Positions 1 through 5,014 of a stretch of 5,674 nt of DNA are shown here, in pieces. Position numbers and translations under genes: made by a program. Below the pieces are notes generated by a model that searched no databases, had not been told where the DNA came from, and saw only the letters and a program-made list of their open reading frames with translations. How positions within the stretch are numbered: position 1 is the stretch's first letter; the number at the start of each line of letters is the position of its first letter. This DNA comes from Streptosporangiaceae bacterium (GTDB taxonomy: Bacteria > Actinomycetota > Actinomycetes > Streptosporangiales > Streptosporangiaceae): NCBI GenBank assembly GCA_030039095.1, contig JASHQP010000463.1, positions 1-5,674 on the forward strand, in the 5' to 3' direction.

Positions 1-259
1 GGCGGTGAAGCTGATCGCGTGCTGGGACCGGGAGATTCAGCAGAACCCGCCGCCCCTGCCGGTGCACGTCTACAAGCTGTTCTTCCTCTGCCGCGCCGAG
101 GGAACGCGGCAGCCGCCGGCGGCGCTGGAGACCCTGGACGTCGGCTGGTTCGCCATGGACCGCCTGCCGCCGCTGTCCCTCGGCCGTGTCAATCACCCGC
201 AGCTCGGGCGAGCCCTGGCGCACCACCTCGACCCGTCGCTGCCGACCGAGTTCGACTAG
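1..259 (+). CDS. NUDIX hydrolase, C-terminal part (5' end outside window)
   Basis: This is the last 85 or so codons of a gene that enters from the left; codons are open from base 2 to the TAG at 257-259. The visible part reads VKLIACWDRE, then HVYKLFFLC, DVGWFAMDRLPPLSLGRV and finally PTEFD. This resembles the C-terminal half of actinobacterial NUDIX hydrolases of the YjhB type, where the HxYKLFFLC strand and the F-x-x-D-x-LPPLS segment follow the NUDIX box. Such enzymes hydrolyse nucleoside diphosphates linked to another moiety, and the substrate cannot be told here. The catalytic NUDIX box itself lies upstream of the window and was not seen. The GTG at base 5 lies inside the domain and is not taken as the start. 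The next gene begins 3 nt after the stop, so the two are probably co-transcribed. The family call rests on recognised motifs, not on a search. Confidence 0.85.
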   Translation, partial: AVKLIACWDREIQQNPPPLPVHVYKLFFLCRAEGTRQPPAALETLDVGWFAMDRLPPLSLGRVNHPQLGRALAHHLDPSLPTEFD

Positions 260-262
260 ACG

Positions 263-1018
263 ATGAGAATTCCATCCGGCGCGCGCGTCTACCTGACGAC
301 GGCCATCAGCCTGGCCGCGGTTGGCCTGGCGACGTGGCTCGGCATGCAGGCGGGCGCGGCGGTGGCGGACCGGGAGTGGTGGACGCTCGGGGCCGTGGCC
401 GCCAGCGTGACCGCGGCCGGGGTACCCGCGTACGAGCAGATCCGCAAGGAGCGGCTGCGCGCCCAGGCACAGCGGGCGGCGGTGGACGCGGCGGTCGCCA
501 TGCAGGTAACGATGAACGATGCGCTGGATCCCATCGTCCGCCAGCTGGGCCGCGTCGCCACCGCGGGAGGCCGGCGGGAACGCGAAGCGCTGCAGGGAGG
601 GATGGTCGCCATGGTGGTTGACTCGGCGGCGCATCTGGCTGGCTCGGGGCGGGTCCGGGCCAGCCTGTTCCGGTTCGCGCCGGGCACGCCACGGGTGCTG
701 GTTCCCGCTCAGTACAGCGGCCGCGTTGACGACCCCCTGGAACCGATCACCGAAGGGACCGCCGAAGGGGACCTGGTGTTCGGCATGATCCGGCACAACC
801 AGCACCTGTTCTGCCCCGACCTCGGCGCGGAGCCCCCGGCGGGCTGGCGCCCGACAGCGCCGCAGACGTACCAGTCGTTCGCGGCCGTTCCGGTCGCGGC
901 CGGCCAGAACGCGTTCGGCATGCTGATGGTGGACGCGTTAGAACCCGGCGGGATCCGGCGCACCGACGTGCCGCTGATCCGCCTGCTGGCCGGGCTGCTG
1001 GCCGACGCTCTGGCGTAG
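263..1018 (+). CDS. Membrane-anchored GAF-like sensor protein
   Basis: A 251-residue protein. Two hydrophobic stretches, about residues 9-27 and 40-57, are separated by a short charged turn (DREWW) and would form a membrane hairpin. A basic, Ala/Arg/Gln-rich helix follows (about 58-95, beginning YEQIRKERLRAQ), which may form a coiled coil. From about 115 to 248 the pattern resembles a GAF domain: a helix ending in VDSAAHL, strands RASLFRF and VLVPAQY, a buried loop with HLFCPDL, then SFAAVPV and AFGMLMVDAL and a final amphipathic helix. No kinase, cyclase or DNA-binding output domain is attached, so a partner may be needed if it signals. Ligand and partner are unknown. The ATG at 263 lies 3 nt after the NUDIX stop with no clear Shine-Dalgarno, which suggests translational coupling. 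The GAF assignment is an inference from fold-like patterning; the topology is fairly clear. Confidence 0.75.
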   Translation: MRIPSGARVYLTTAISLAAVGLATWLGMQAGAAVADREWWTLGAVAASVTAAGVPAYEQIRKERLRAQAQRAAVDAAVAMQVTMNDALDPIVRQLGRVATAGGRREREALQGGMVAMVVDSAAHLAGSGRVRASLFRFAPGTPRVLVPAQYSGRVDDPLEPITEGTAEGDLVFGMIRHNQHLFCPDLGAEPPAGWRPTAPQTYQSFAAVPVAAGQNAFGMLMVDALEPGGIRRTDVPLIRLLAGLLADALA

Positions 1019-1049
1019 GCTGAAGCCAAGGCGAAAAGGACCTTCAGCC
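1018..1049 (+). terminator. Stem-loop at the end of the GAF-protein gene
   Basis: GGCTGAAG (1018-1025) and CTTCAGCC (1042-1049) form a perfect 8-bp stem around a 16-nt loop. The stem begins on the last base of the stop codon. There is no T-run after it, as is common for actinobacterial terminators, so it may end the NUDIX/GAF transcript or protect its 3' end. The placement supports this; termination itself is inferred. Confidence 0.45.
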
Positions 1050-1089
1050 CGTTGACCCTCTCCGGGCGACGGCTGACACTGAGGTCGTG

Positions 1090-1097
1090 AGGAAGGA
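1090..1097 (+). promoter_or_regulatory. Shine-Dalgarno sequence for the small gene at 1105
   Basis: AGGAAGGA lies 7 nt before the GTG at 1105. It is the clearest ribosome binding site in the window and decides the start of the 52-residue gene over an in-frame GTG at 1087, which has only a weak TGAGG before it. Confidence 0.6.
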
Positions 1098-1104
1098 ACC
1101 GACG

Positions 1105-1263
1105 GTGCCGCCCCACATCACCATCGAGGACCACGACGACCGCCCCGAGCGGATGGTGCGCGATCCCGATCGCTACTTCGCCGACGCGCGCCGGCGTGCC
1201 GTACAGGAGCTCATGAACCACGCGCGCTGGCTGTTCCCGTCGGGCCACCACGGCAAGCCCTAG
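1105..1263 (+). CDS. Small hypothetical protein, 52 residues
   Basis: A short frame starting at GTG 1105 and ending at TAG 1261-1263. Support comes from the strong Shine-Dalgarno at 1090-1097, a third-position G/C preference like the neighbouring genes, and protein-like content: an acidic start (ITIEDHDDRPERM), then DPDRYFADARRRAVQELMNH, which would form an amphipathic helix, then a short Trp/His tail ending GHHGKP. It has no signal peptide, membrane segment or Cys pair. I do not recognise the family; the DPDRYF-x-x-AR element is common in small actinobacterial proteins of unknown role. A start at GTG 1087 would add six residues (VRKEPT). It is separated from the GAF gene by a stem-loop, so it may be transcribed on its own. 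Confidence 0.55.
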   Translation: MPPHITIEDHDDRPERMVRDPDRYFADARRRAVQELMNHARWLFPSGHHGKP

Positions 1264-1314
1264 TACTCCCGGCTCATCATCGCGACGCAGTCCCATCAGT
1301 CACATGCGTTGACC

Positions 1315-1350
1315 TTGACAACTCGAACTTATGTTCGAATACTAGCCAGG
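1315..1350 (+). promoter_or_regulatory. Promoter with perfect -35 box, probably for a leaderless mRNA
   Basis: TTGACA at 1315-1320 is a perfect -35 hexamer. After exactly 17 nt comes AATACT (1338-1343), a fair -10 element that keeps the key second A and last T. Seven bases past the -10 is position 1350, which is also the G of the GTG start codon, so the message would have no leader. The 17-nt spacer holds the SOS box. A second, overlapping TTGACC lies just upstream at 1309-1314. Confidence 0.65.
1323..1338 (+). promoter_or_regulatory. LexA binding site (SOS box)
   Basis: TCGAACTTATGTTCGA is a perfect palindrome with arms TCGAAC and GTTCGA around four bases. This is the known LexA operator pattern of actinobacteria and is close to the Bacillus pattern CGAAC-N4-GTTCG. 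It fills the spacer between the -35 and -10 boxes and overlaps the first base of the -10, an ideal place for repression. It predicts that the gene starting at 1350 is held off by LexA and induced by DNA damage. The match is seen directly; the regulation is inferred. Confidence 0.8.
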
Positions 1351-1829
1351 TGAGCAGCCGTGATGCGCCCTGGTGCCCTCCGATTGTCCAGATGAGCGGA
1401 GGTATGGTCGGGCACCTACTTGCCTGGGAGATGCATGAACGCGACGGCTCGTGGCATGCCTGGGTTTCCTGGGTGCAGCAGGCGGGCGGGCGCCACGTCC
1501 ACAAGGTGGTCGACGTCCGGGCCGGGAGCCTGCACCCGCTCGAGGCCCCGGACGCCTACTCGTCGGTGCCCCGGCGCGTCCGCGGCAAGGACGGGCTGAT
1601 CAGGCCGTGGTCCGGCGAATCCGGCTTAGAGGTGGAAGCTGGTCCCGACGCTGTTCGGCACGAACGCCGCCGGCATGCGCGCCGACATCGCGTGCTGCGC
1701 GCGCCAGCCGGTGCAGTGCGCGGGCACCAGCACGCCCGGCTCCATGGCCGCGAGGTCGTCGAGGACACGCGGGATCAGGGGCTCGAACGCGGGGCCGCTG
1801 AGGTGAAACCCGCCGATCAGGGCGTATAG
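1350..1829 (+). CDS. SOS-controlled small Trp-rich protein; reading frame runs past its apparent end
   Basis: The frame opens at GTG 1350, where the LexA-controlled promoter should start transcription. Later in-frame ATGs at 1392 and 1404 are alternatives; GGAGG at 1398-1402 is too close to 1404 to serve it well. The convincing protein part runs to about base 1625, roughly 92 residues. It holds LLAWEM, WHAWVSWVQQ, HVHKVVDV, LHPLEAPDAY, VPRRVRG and GLIRPWSG. This resembles, from memory, small actinobacterial hypothetical proteins of about 80 residues that end soon after an IRPW motif. It has no signal peptide, membrane segment or recognised catalytic motif. From 1626 to 1829 the frame is only the antisense of the metallo-hydrolase gene and gives Arg-rich, shadow-like protein. 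A TAG at 1627-1629 lies one frame away, so a lost stop or one-base shift is possible. The real end is therefore uncertain; a DNA-damage role is inferred only from the operator. Confidence 0.6.
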   Translation: MSSRDAPWCPPIVQMSGGMVGHLLAWEMHERDGSWHAWVSWVQQAGGRHVHKVVDVRAGSLHPLEAPDAYSSVPRRVRGKDGLIRPWSGESGLEVEAGPDAVRHERRRHARRHRVLRAPAGAVRGHQHARLHGREVVEDTRDQGLERGAAEVKPADQGV

Positions 1830-2663
1830 CGGCTGGTCGCCGGTGAGCCGCCGCGCGTACCTGGCGATGTTGACGACACCAGCGTGACCGCAGCCGGTGA
1901 TGACCACGAGCCCCTTGCCGGCGACGTTGACGATGAGGGCCTGGTCGTCCAGCACGAGCGGGTCGGGCTGCCAGTTGCCGTCGATCCAGGCCTGGTTCGG
2001 CGGGAAGCCGGGCTCGTATCCGGTGGTCCGCGGAACCTCGCCGGTGATCAGCACGGACCGGTCGAACAGGAAGCTCGGCTGCCGCTCCTCGATGATGTCG
2101 AAACCGGCACCGGTCAGGGCCCCGCGGCTGGTGGTCGGTATCTCCAGCGGGTCGCGGCCGGGAAGCGCGAGGCGGCGGCGCCGCCAGAAGTGCGGGTGAA
2201 TGAGGAGCGGCATGTTCGGCCGGCCGACGGCCCGGATCACGCCGTCGATCCCCGCGGTGTGATCGAAGTGGCCGTGGCTGCAGACGATAGCCTCGATCGA
2301 GGACGGGTCGACGTCCAGGCGGCGCATGTTCTCGGCCACGCCATCGGGGCTGGCCCCCGTGTCGAAGAGGAACCGGTGCGTGTTCCCGCCCTTGGTGACC
2401 GCCACCAGCACGGAGAAGCCGTGCTCGGCGACCAGCGTGTCGGGGGTCTGCCCACCCTCCATCAGCGCCGCCGACCGCAACGGGCCGGACCCCAGCACGA
2501 CCCGCCGCGCGGGGCCCTGGCTGGGCATGAGCATGTCGCTGACGTTGTCCATGAGCGTGGTCACGACGACCGAGTCGACCGGCTCCAGGCGGATCTCGAC
2601 GTCCGGCTCAAAGTCGTGCAGTCCCGCGGCGGGCGGGCTGGCTGGGCTGTCGTCTACGCACAC
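1626..2663 (-). CDS. MBL-fold metallo-hydrolase (COG1237-like)
   Basis: A 345-residue protein of the metallo-beta-lactamase fold. The metal-binding motif HGHFDH is at residues 130-135, GCGHAG at 257-262, GGFHL at 284-288 and PAHCTGW at 314-320. This set matches the group annotated as 7,8-dihydropterin-6-methyl-4-(beta-D-ribofuranosyl)aminobenzene-5'-phosphate synthase-like hydrolases (COG1237). Members bind two metal ions; the true substrate of bacterial members is mostly unknown, so the pterin name should not be taken as the function. There is no signal peptide, so it is probably cytoplasmic. The GTG at 2663 is chosen because the next possible starts, GTG at codon 34 and ATG at codon 38, would cut into the first strand (VVVTTLMDNVSD). 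The first 25 residues are Pro/Ala-rich and poorly conserved in look. The gene is convergent with the SOS gene, whose open frame overlaps its last 204 bases. The key metal ligands all look intact. Confidence 0.88.
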   Translation of the reverse strand: MCVDDSPASPPAAGLHDFEPDVEIRLEPVDSVVVTTLMDNVSDMLMPSQGPARRVVLGSGPLRSAALMEGGQTPDTLVAEHGFSVLVAVTKGGNTHRFLFDTGASPDGVAENMRRLDVDPSSIEAIVCSHGHFDHTAGIDGVIRAVGRPNMPLLIHPHFWRRRRLALPGRDPLEIPTTSRGALTGAGFDIIEERQPSFLFDRSVLITGEVPRTTGYEPGFPPNQAWIDGNWQPDPLVLDDQALIVNVAGKGLVVITGCGHAGVVNIARYARRLTGDQPLYALIGGFHLSGPAFEPLIPRVLDDLAAMEPGVLVPAHCTGWRAQHAMSARMPAAFVPNSVGTSFHL

Positions 2664-2669
2664 GGCCCC

Positions 2670-2675
2670 ATCGTA
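2670..2675 (-). promoter_or_regulatory. Possible -10 element for the metallo-hydrolase, leaderless
   Basis: On the minus strand TACGAT (TANNNT type) lies 6 nt before the GTG at 2663, so transcription could start on the start codon. No good -35 box is seen and only a weak, too-close GGGG could act as a ribosome site. This gives modest support for the chosen start. Confidence 0.3.
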
Positions 2676-2691
2676 TGGGCCTGTTTGCGAC

Positions 2692-2850
2692 CGTGGCGAC
2701 CGCCACGAACCCGTAACGTCCGTCGGGCGTCACCGCTACCCCGAACGGGCTTTCCCCCGTGCTGAGCATCGCCGTCCGAACCGAGCCGAGGTTCGCCGAG
2801 CCGGCCGTGGCGATCGAGCACGCGGGCAGGCAGCCAGCAGCGCAGCAGGT
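2692..2850 (-). pseudogene. Inverted N-terminal fragment of a YncE-like beta-propeller protein
   Basis: Reading the minus strand from about 2850 down to 2692 gives a Cys/Ala-rich stretch with LPAC (2829-2818), which could be a lipobox. It continues IATAGSANLGSVRT and then a clear propeller blade, SPFGVAVTPDGRYGFVAVA. The SPxGVAVTPDGRYxFVA pattern is typical of YncE/lactonase-type seven-bladed propellers of extracytoplasmic proteins in actinobacteria. The match stops at about 2692. From there the frame runs into shadow sequence over the start of the metallo-hydrolase gene. No start codon with a ribosome site is seen at its 5' side, where it abuts the plus-strand propeller fragment head to head. 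It is best read as the displaced and inverted front of that gene. The blade motif is seen directly; the history is inferred. Confidence 0.55.
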
Positions 2851-2852
2851 GA

Positions 2853-3200
2853 GCGATCGACGTCCTGCGGATGCCGAAGACCGCCTCCGGCCGGCCGGTC
2901 GTGGTCACGTCGATCCCGGTAACGGGCGAGCCGCTGGGGGAGACGGTCACGCCGGACGGCAAGTACCTGCTCGCGGCGGACGGCAACGGCGCCGTGGTCA
3001 TCAGCGTGGCCCGGGCCGAGTCCGGGGCAGCCGGCGCGGTGCTCGGCACGCTCGCCGCGCCAGGCGGCAGCGGGCTCGGCCAGGGCGCGCTGTCCGGAAG
3101 CGCGATCGAGGTGGCGACCTCACGGAACGGGCGGTACGCGTTCGTGACGCTCGAATACGACCAGCGCGCGGCGGTGTTCAACCTCGCCGCCGCGTCAAGC
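2853..3200 (+). pseudogene. Beta-propeller protein fragment (YncE-like), lacking its N- and C-terminal parts
   Basis: The frame is open from 2853, after a TGA at 2850-2852. It reads AIDVLRMPKTASGRP, then IPVTGEPLGETVTPDGKYLL, then AVVISVARAESG, and a further blade with IEVATSRNGRYAFVTLEY and AVFNLAAAS up to about 3200. These are consecutive blades of a YncE-type propeller with the VTPDG turn. An intact protein would need several more blades and a signal peptide. An ATG at 2871 exists but has no proper ribosome site and would begin mid-blade, with no export signal. After 3200 the frame stays open to 3548, but it becomes an Arg/Pro-rich shadow of the minus-strand fragment beyond. The missing front appears on the opposite strand at 2692-2850. 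A short expressed protein cannot be excluded, but a remnant is more likely. Confidence 0.6.
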
Positions 3201-3545
3201 CGCGAGGGCGCGGTCCCTGCGCAGCATCCGGTGGGCATCCGGGCGTCGCCCGCCCGGAGCGGGCCGACTTTGTCCCCGCCCAGTCGTGGCGGGCAGACGC
3301 GAACTCCGCCAGCCAGATCCGCTCCACCGCGGCCGGGTCGGCGAGCAGCCCGCCATGGTAGGAGGTCCAGCCGAAGTAGGGCCAGTCGCACGGGTTCCAG
3401 TGTCCGGGCAGCTCCAGCAGGGGCTGTGTTCCGCTGGGCACCCAGTACGGCCCACGCCGGGATCCTTCGCGACCAGGCACCGCCCCCGCTCGATTGCCGG
3501 GCCGGAGTGGATGCAGTAGTCGTGTCGACCGAGAACGAACTGACG
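3178..3545 (-). pseudogene. Frameshifted, aromatic-rich fragment of an unrecognised protein
   Basis: On the minus strand, one frame gives QFVLGRHDYCIHSGPAIERG and then RCLVAKDP down to about 3461. A second frame takes over from about 3447 with YWVPSGTQPLLELPGHWNP, CDWPYFGWTSYHGGLLADP and AVERIWLAEFASARHDWAG, then a weak Arg/Pro-rich tail to a stop at 3178. The density of Trp, Tyr, Phe and His in such GC-rich DNA is hard to get by chance. The two halves also join smoothly if one base is restored between 3448 and 3461, so this looks like one gene with a frameshift. The first half has no start codon nearby. The second half could only start at a GTG (3480), giving a shadow-like first ten residues. 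I do not recognise the family. The lower-confidence points are the ends and whether the shift is real or a sequencing error. Confidence 0.45.
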
Positions 3546-3603
3546 TAGACGGCTTTTACCGGGTCGAATTATTCTTCTGGCTTCGCCGCTCCGGAGTCGT
3601 TTC

Positions 3604-3630
3604 GGGCGTGGCGGCTTTTCCCGCCTGCCC
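3604..3630 (+). other. Stem-loop 1 in the lipoprotein leader
   Basis: GGGC (3604-3607) pairs with GCCC (3627-3630), and GGCGG (3610-3614) pairs with CCGCC (3621-3625) around the loop CTTTTC, with a small GT/T internal loop. It is a stable nine-pair hairpin that could be a terminator or part of an attenuator. No T-run follows. Confidence 0.4.
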
Positions 3631-3634
3631 GGCT

Positions 3635-3659
3635 GGCCCATGATGACATTCATTGGGCC
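3635..3659 (+). other. Stem-loop 2 in the lipoprotein leader
   Basis: GGCCCATGA (3635-3643) pairs with TCAT-(T)-GGGCC (3650-3659) around the loop TGACAT, nine pairs with one bulged T. It lies 4 nt after stem-loop 1 and 32 nt before the ATG at 3692. Confidence 0.4.
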
Positions 3660-3691
3660 CGTGAAATGGACGCTTACGCTCCTATCGGAAA

Positions 3692-4975
3692 ATGGCGAAA
3701 ATGGCAAGAAAGCCCGGAGTTGGATGGCGCTGCCGGATCGGCGCACCTGGCCTGGCCGCAGCCGCCATCGCGGCACTGGCGGTCGCGCTCACCGCGTGCT
3801 CGTCCCCGGCACCCGCGGCAAGGGCCACGCGGTCGACCACCGTCGTATCACAATCCTCGCAGGCGTCTGGCATCGCCGCGATCGTGCGCAAGGCGATGAG
3901 CACCTATCACCTGCGGGCGGTGATCGTGCGGGTCACCAAGGGCAGCCAGGCCGTGACCACGCAGGCGTTCGGGCCGTCGCTGACCGGGCAGCCCGCCACC
4001 CCGGCCATGCATTTCCGCAACGGCGCCGTCGCCTTCGCCTACGTGGCCACGCTGCTCATGGAGTTCGTGGACGAGCACAAGGTCAGCCTGAACGACACCA
4101 TCAACCGGTGGGACCCGACGTTGCCGGAGGCCAGCAAGGTCACGCTCAAAATGCTCGCCAACCAGACCACCGGGTATCCAGATTTTGAGACCGACCCGGC
4201 CTGGACGGCCGCCTTCAACGCCAACCCGTTCCAGATCTTCACCTACCAGCAGCGGCTCAAATATGCCTTCAGCCGGCCCATGCAGTTCAAGCCGGGGGCG
4301 AACTGGAGCTATGCGCACACCAACTTCATGATCCTCGGGCACATTCTGTCGATCATCGGGAAGAAGCCGCTCGCGACGCTGCTGCAGGAGAAGGTTCTCG
4401 GGCCCATGGGCCTGACCAACACGACGAGCTCCGAGACCTCCACCATTCCCGAGCCCGTCCTGCACTCGTACAGTTCCGAACGGAAAGAGGCGCTGCACAT
4501 CCCGGCGAAGGTCAATTTCTACGAGGAAGCGACGTACTGGAACACCGACTGGGGAGTGCCAGTCGGGGCGAACCAGACCACGAATATCTACGACATGACC
4601 AAGACGGCGGTGGCCGTCGGCACCGGCGAACTGCTGTCCAGATCGAGCTACCACGCGATGACCGACCCCAACTTGCTCGGCTTCGGGCACGCCCAGTCCA
4701 ACTGCGCGCCCAGCTGCTTCAAGCAGATACCCGCCTACAACTTCGGGCTCGGCGTGGTGCGGTCCGGATCGTGGATCCTGCAGAACCCGCTGGTGAGCGG
4801 GTACAGCGCCACCGAGGCGTACCTTCCGTCGCAGAAGATCGCGATCGCCGTGGTCACGACCTTCGACGCCGCGGCGTTCAACTCCCAGGGGGTTGAGCCC
4901 AACGCGAGCGACACGATCTTCCGGCTGATAGGCGCGTACGTGGCGCCGAACGACGCGCCGCCCATGGCCAAGTGA
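3692..4975 (+). CDS. Lipoprotein of the beta-lactamase/serine hydrolase fold with altered catalytic motifs
   Basis: A 427-residue protein. Residues 1-36 form a lipoprotein signal peptide: basic start, Ala/Leu-rich core and lipobox LTAC with Cys36. It should be anchored outside the cytoplasmic membrane. The rest follows the PF00144 layout: a strand region, HFRNGAVAFAYVATLL (107-122), then VDEHKVSLNDTI, MLANQTTGYPD, PGANWSYAHTNFMILG (201-216), VLGPMGL, TTNIYDM, and a C-terminal QNPLVSGYSATEAYLPSQ (364-381). The normal SxxK (as in GSVTK) is AVAF here: Ala112 for Ser and Phe115 for Lys. YxN is Tyr207-Ala-His209, and the HxG motif is Gln364-Asn-Pro366. The usual acylation chemistry is therefore not possible. 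From memory, related actinobacterial proteins also have a changed motif here, so this may be a subfamily trait. Cys338 and Cys342 might pair. ATG 3701 is an alternative start that only removes three residues. A binding, scaffolding or different catalytic role is inferred. Confidence 0.85.
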   Translation: MAKMARKPGVGWRCRIGAPGLAAAAIAALAVALTACSSPAPAARATRSTTVVSQSSQASGIAAIVRKAMSTYHLRAVIVRVTKGSQAVTTQAFGPSLTGQPATPAMHFRNGAVAFAYVATLLMEFVDEHKVSLNDTINRWDPTLPEASKVTLKMLANQTTGYPDFETDPAWTAAFNANPFQIFTYQQRLKYAFSRPMQFKPGANWSYAHTNFMILGHILSIIGKKPLATLLQEKVLGPMGLTNTTSSETSTIPEPVLHSYSSERKEALHIPAKVNFYEEATYWNTDWGVPVGANQTTNIYDMTKTAVAVGTGELLSRSSYHAMTDPNLLGFGHAQSNCAPSCFKQIPAYNFGLGVVRSGSWILQNPLVSGYSATEAYLPSQKIAIAVVTTFDAAAFNSQGVEPNASDTIFRLIGAYVAPNDAPPMAK

Positions 4976-5000
4976 GTCCGCGGCGTTCCCGGGGTGGTGG

Positions 5001-5006
5001 TACGGT
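5001..5006 (+). promoter_or_regulatory. Possible -10 element for the NTF2-like gene
   Basis: TACGGT, preceded by TGG, ends 8 nt before the GTG at 5015. This fits a leaderless or nearly leaderless message. A clear -35 box was not found. The site helps choose 5015 over the upstream GTGs at 4994 and 4997, which would lie before the transcription start. Confidence 0.35.
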
Positions 5007-5014
5007 CGCTAGCC

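Larger units (their letters stand above)
3549..3691 (+). promoter_or_regulatory. AT-richer leader region before the lipoprotein gene
   Basis: This 143-nt gap is less GC-rich than the rest of the window. It holds two adjacent stem-loops (3604-3630 and 3635-3659). Weak TANNNT candidates for a -10 are TATTCT (3570-3575) and TACGCT (3675-3680); neither has a good -35 box at the right distance. I see no convincing gene in it. Confidence 0.3.

Noticed and set aside
19..621. Plus-strand frame of 200 codons over the NUDIX and GAF genes
   Set aside because: It is Arg/Gly/Ala-rich shadow coding that crosses the stop and start of two better supported genes.
1884..2765. Long plus-strand reading frame of 293 codons
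   Set aside because: It is the antisense shadow of the metallo-hydrolase gene; the minus-strand protein has intact family motifs and this one has none.
2777..2795. CGAACC and GGTTCG arms that look like a second LexA box
   Set aside because: The arms are 7 nt apart instead of the 4 required, and the site lies inside the propeller fragment rather than in a promoter.
2691..2813. Direct repeat CCGTGGCGA at 2691-2699 and 2805-2813 as a recombination site for the inversion
   Set aside because: It is only 9 bp, GC-rich and in direct orientation; an inversion would need inverted copies, and none of useful length were found at the borders.
3640..3715. ATG at 3640 as a leader peptide before the lipoprotein
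   Set aside because: It lies inside stem-loop 2, has no ribosome site and its frame continues far into the lipoprotein gene as shadow sequence.
3848..4690. Long minus-strand reading frame of 280 codons
   Set aside because: It is a shadow of the lipoprotein gene, rich in Arg, Gly and Val, with no recognisable motif.
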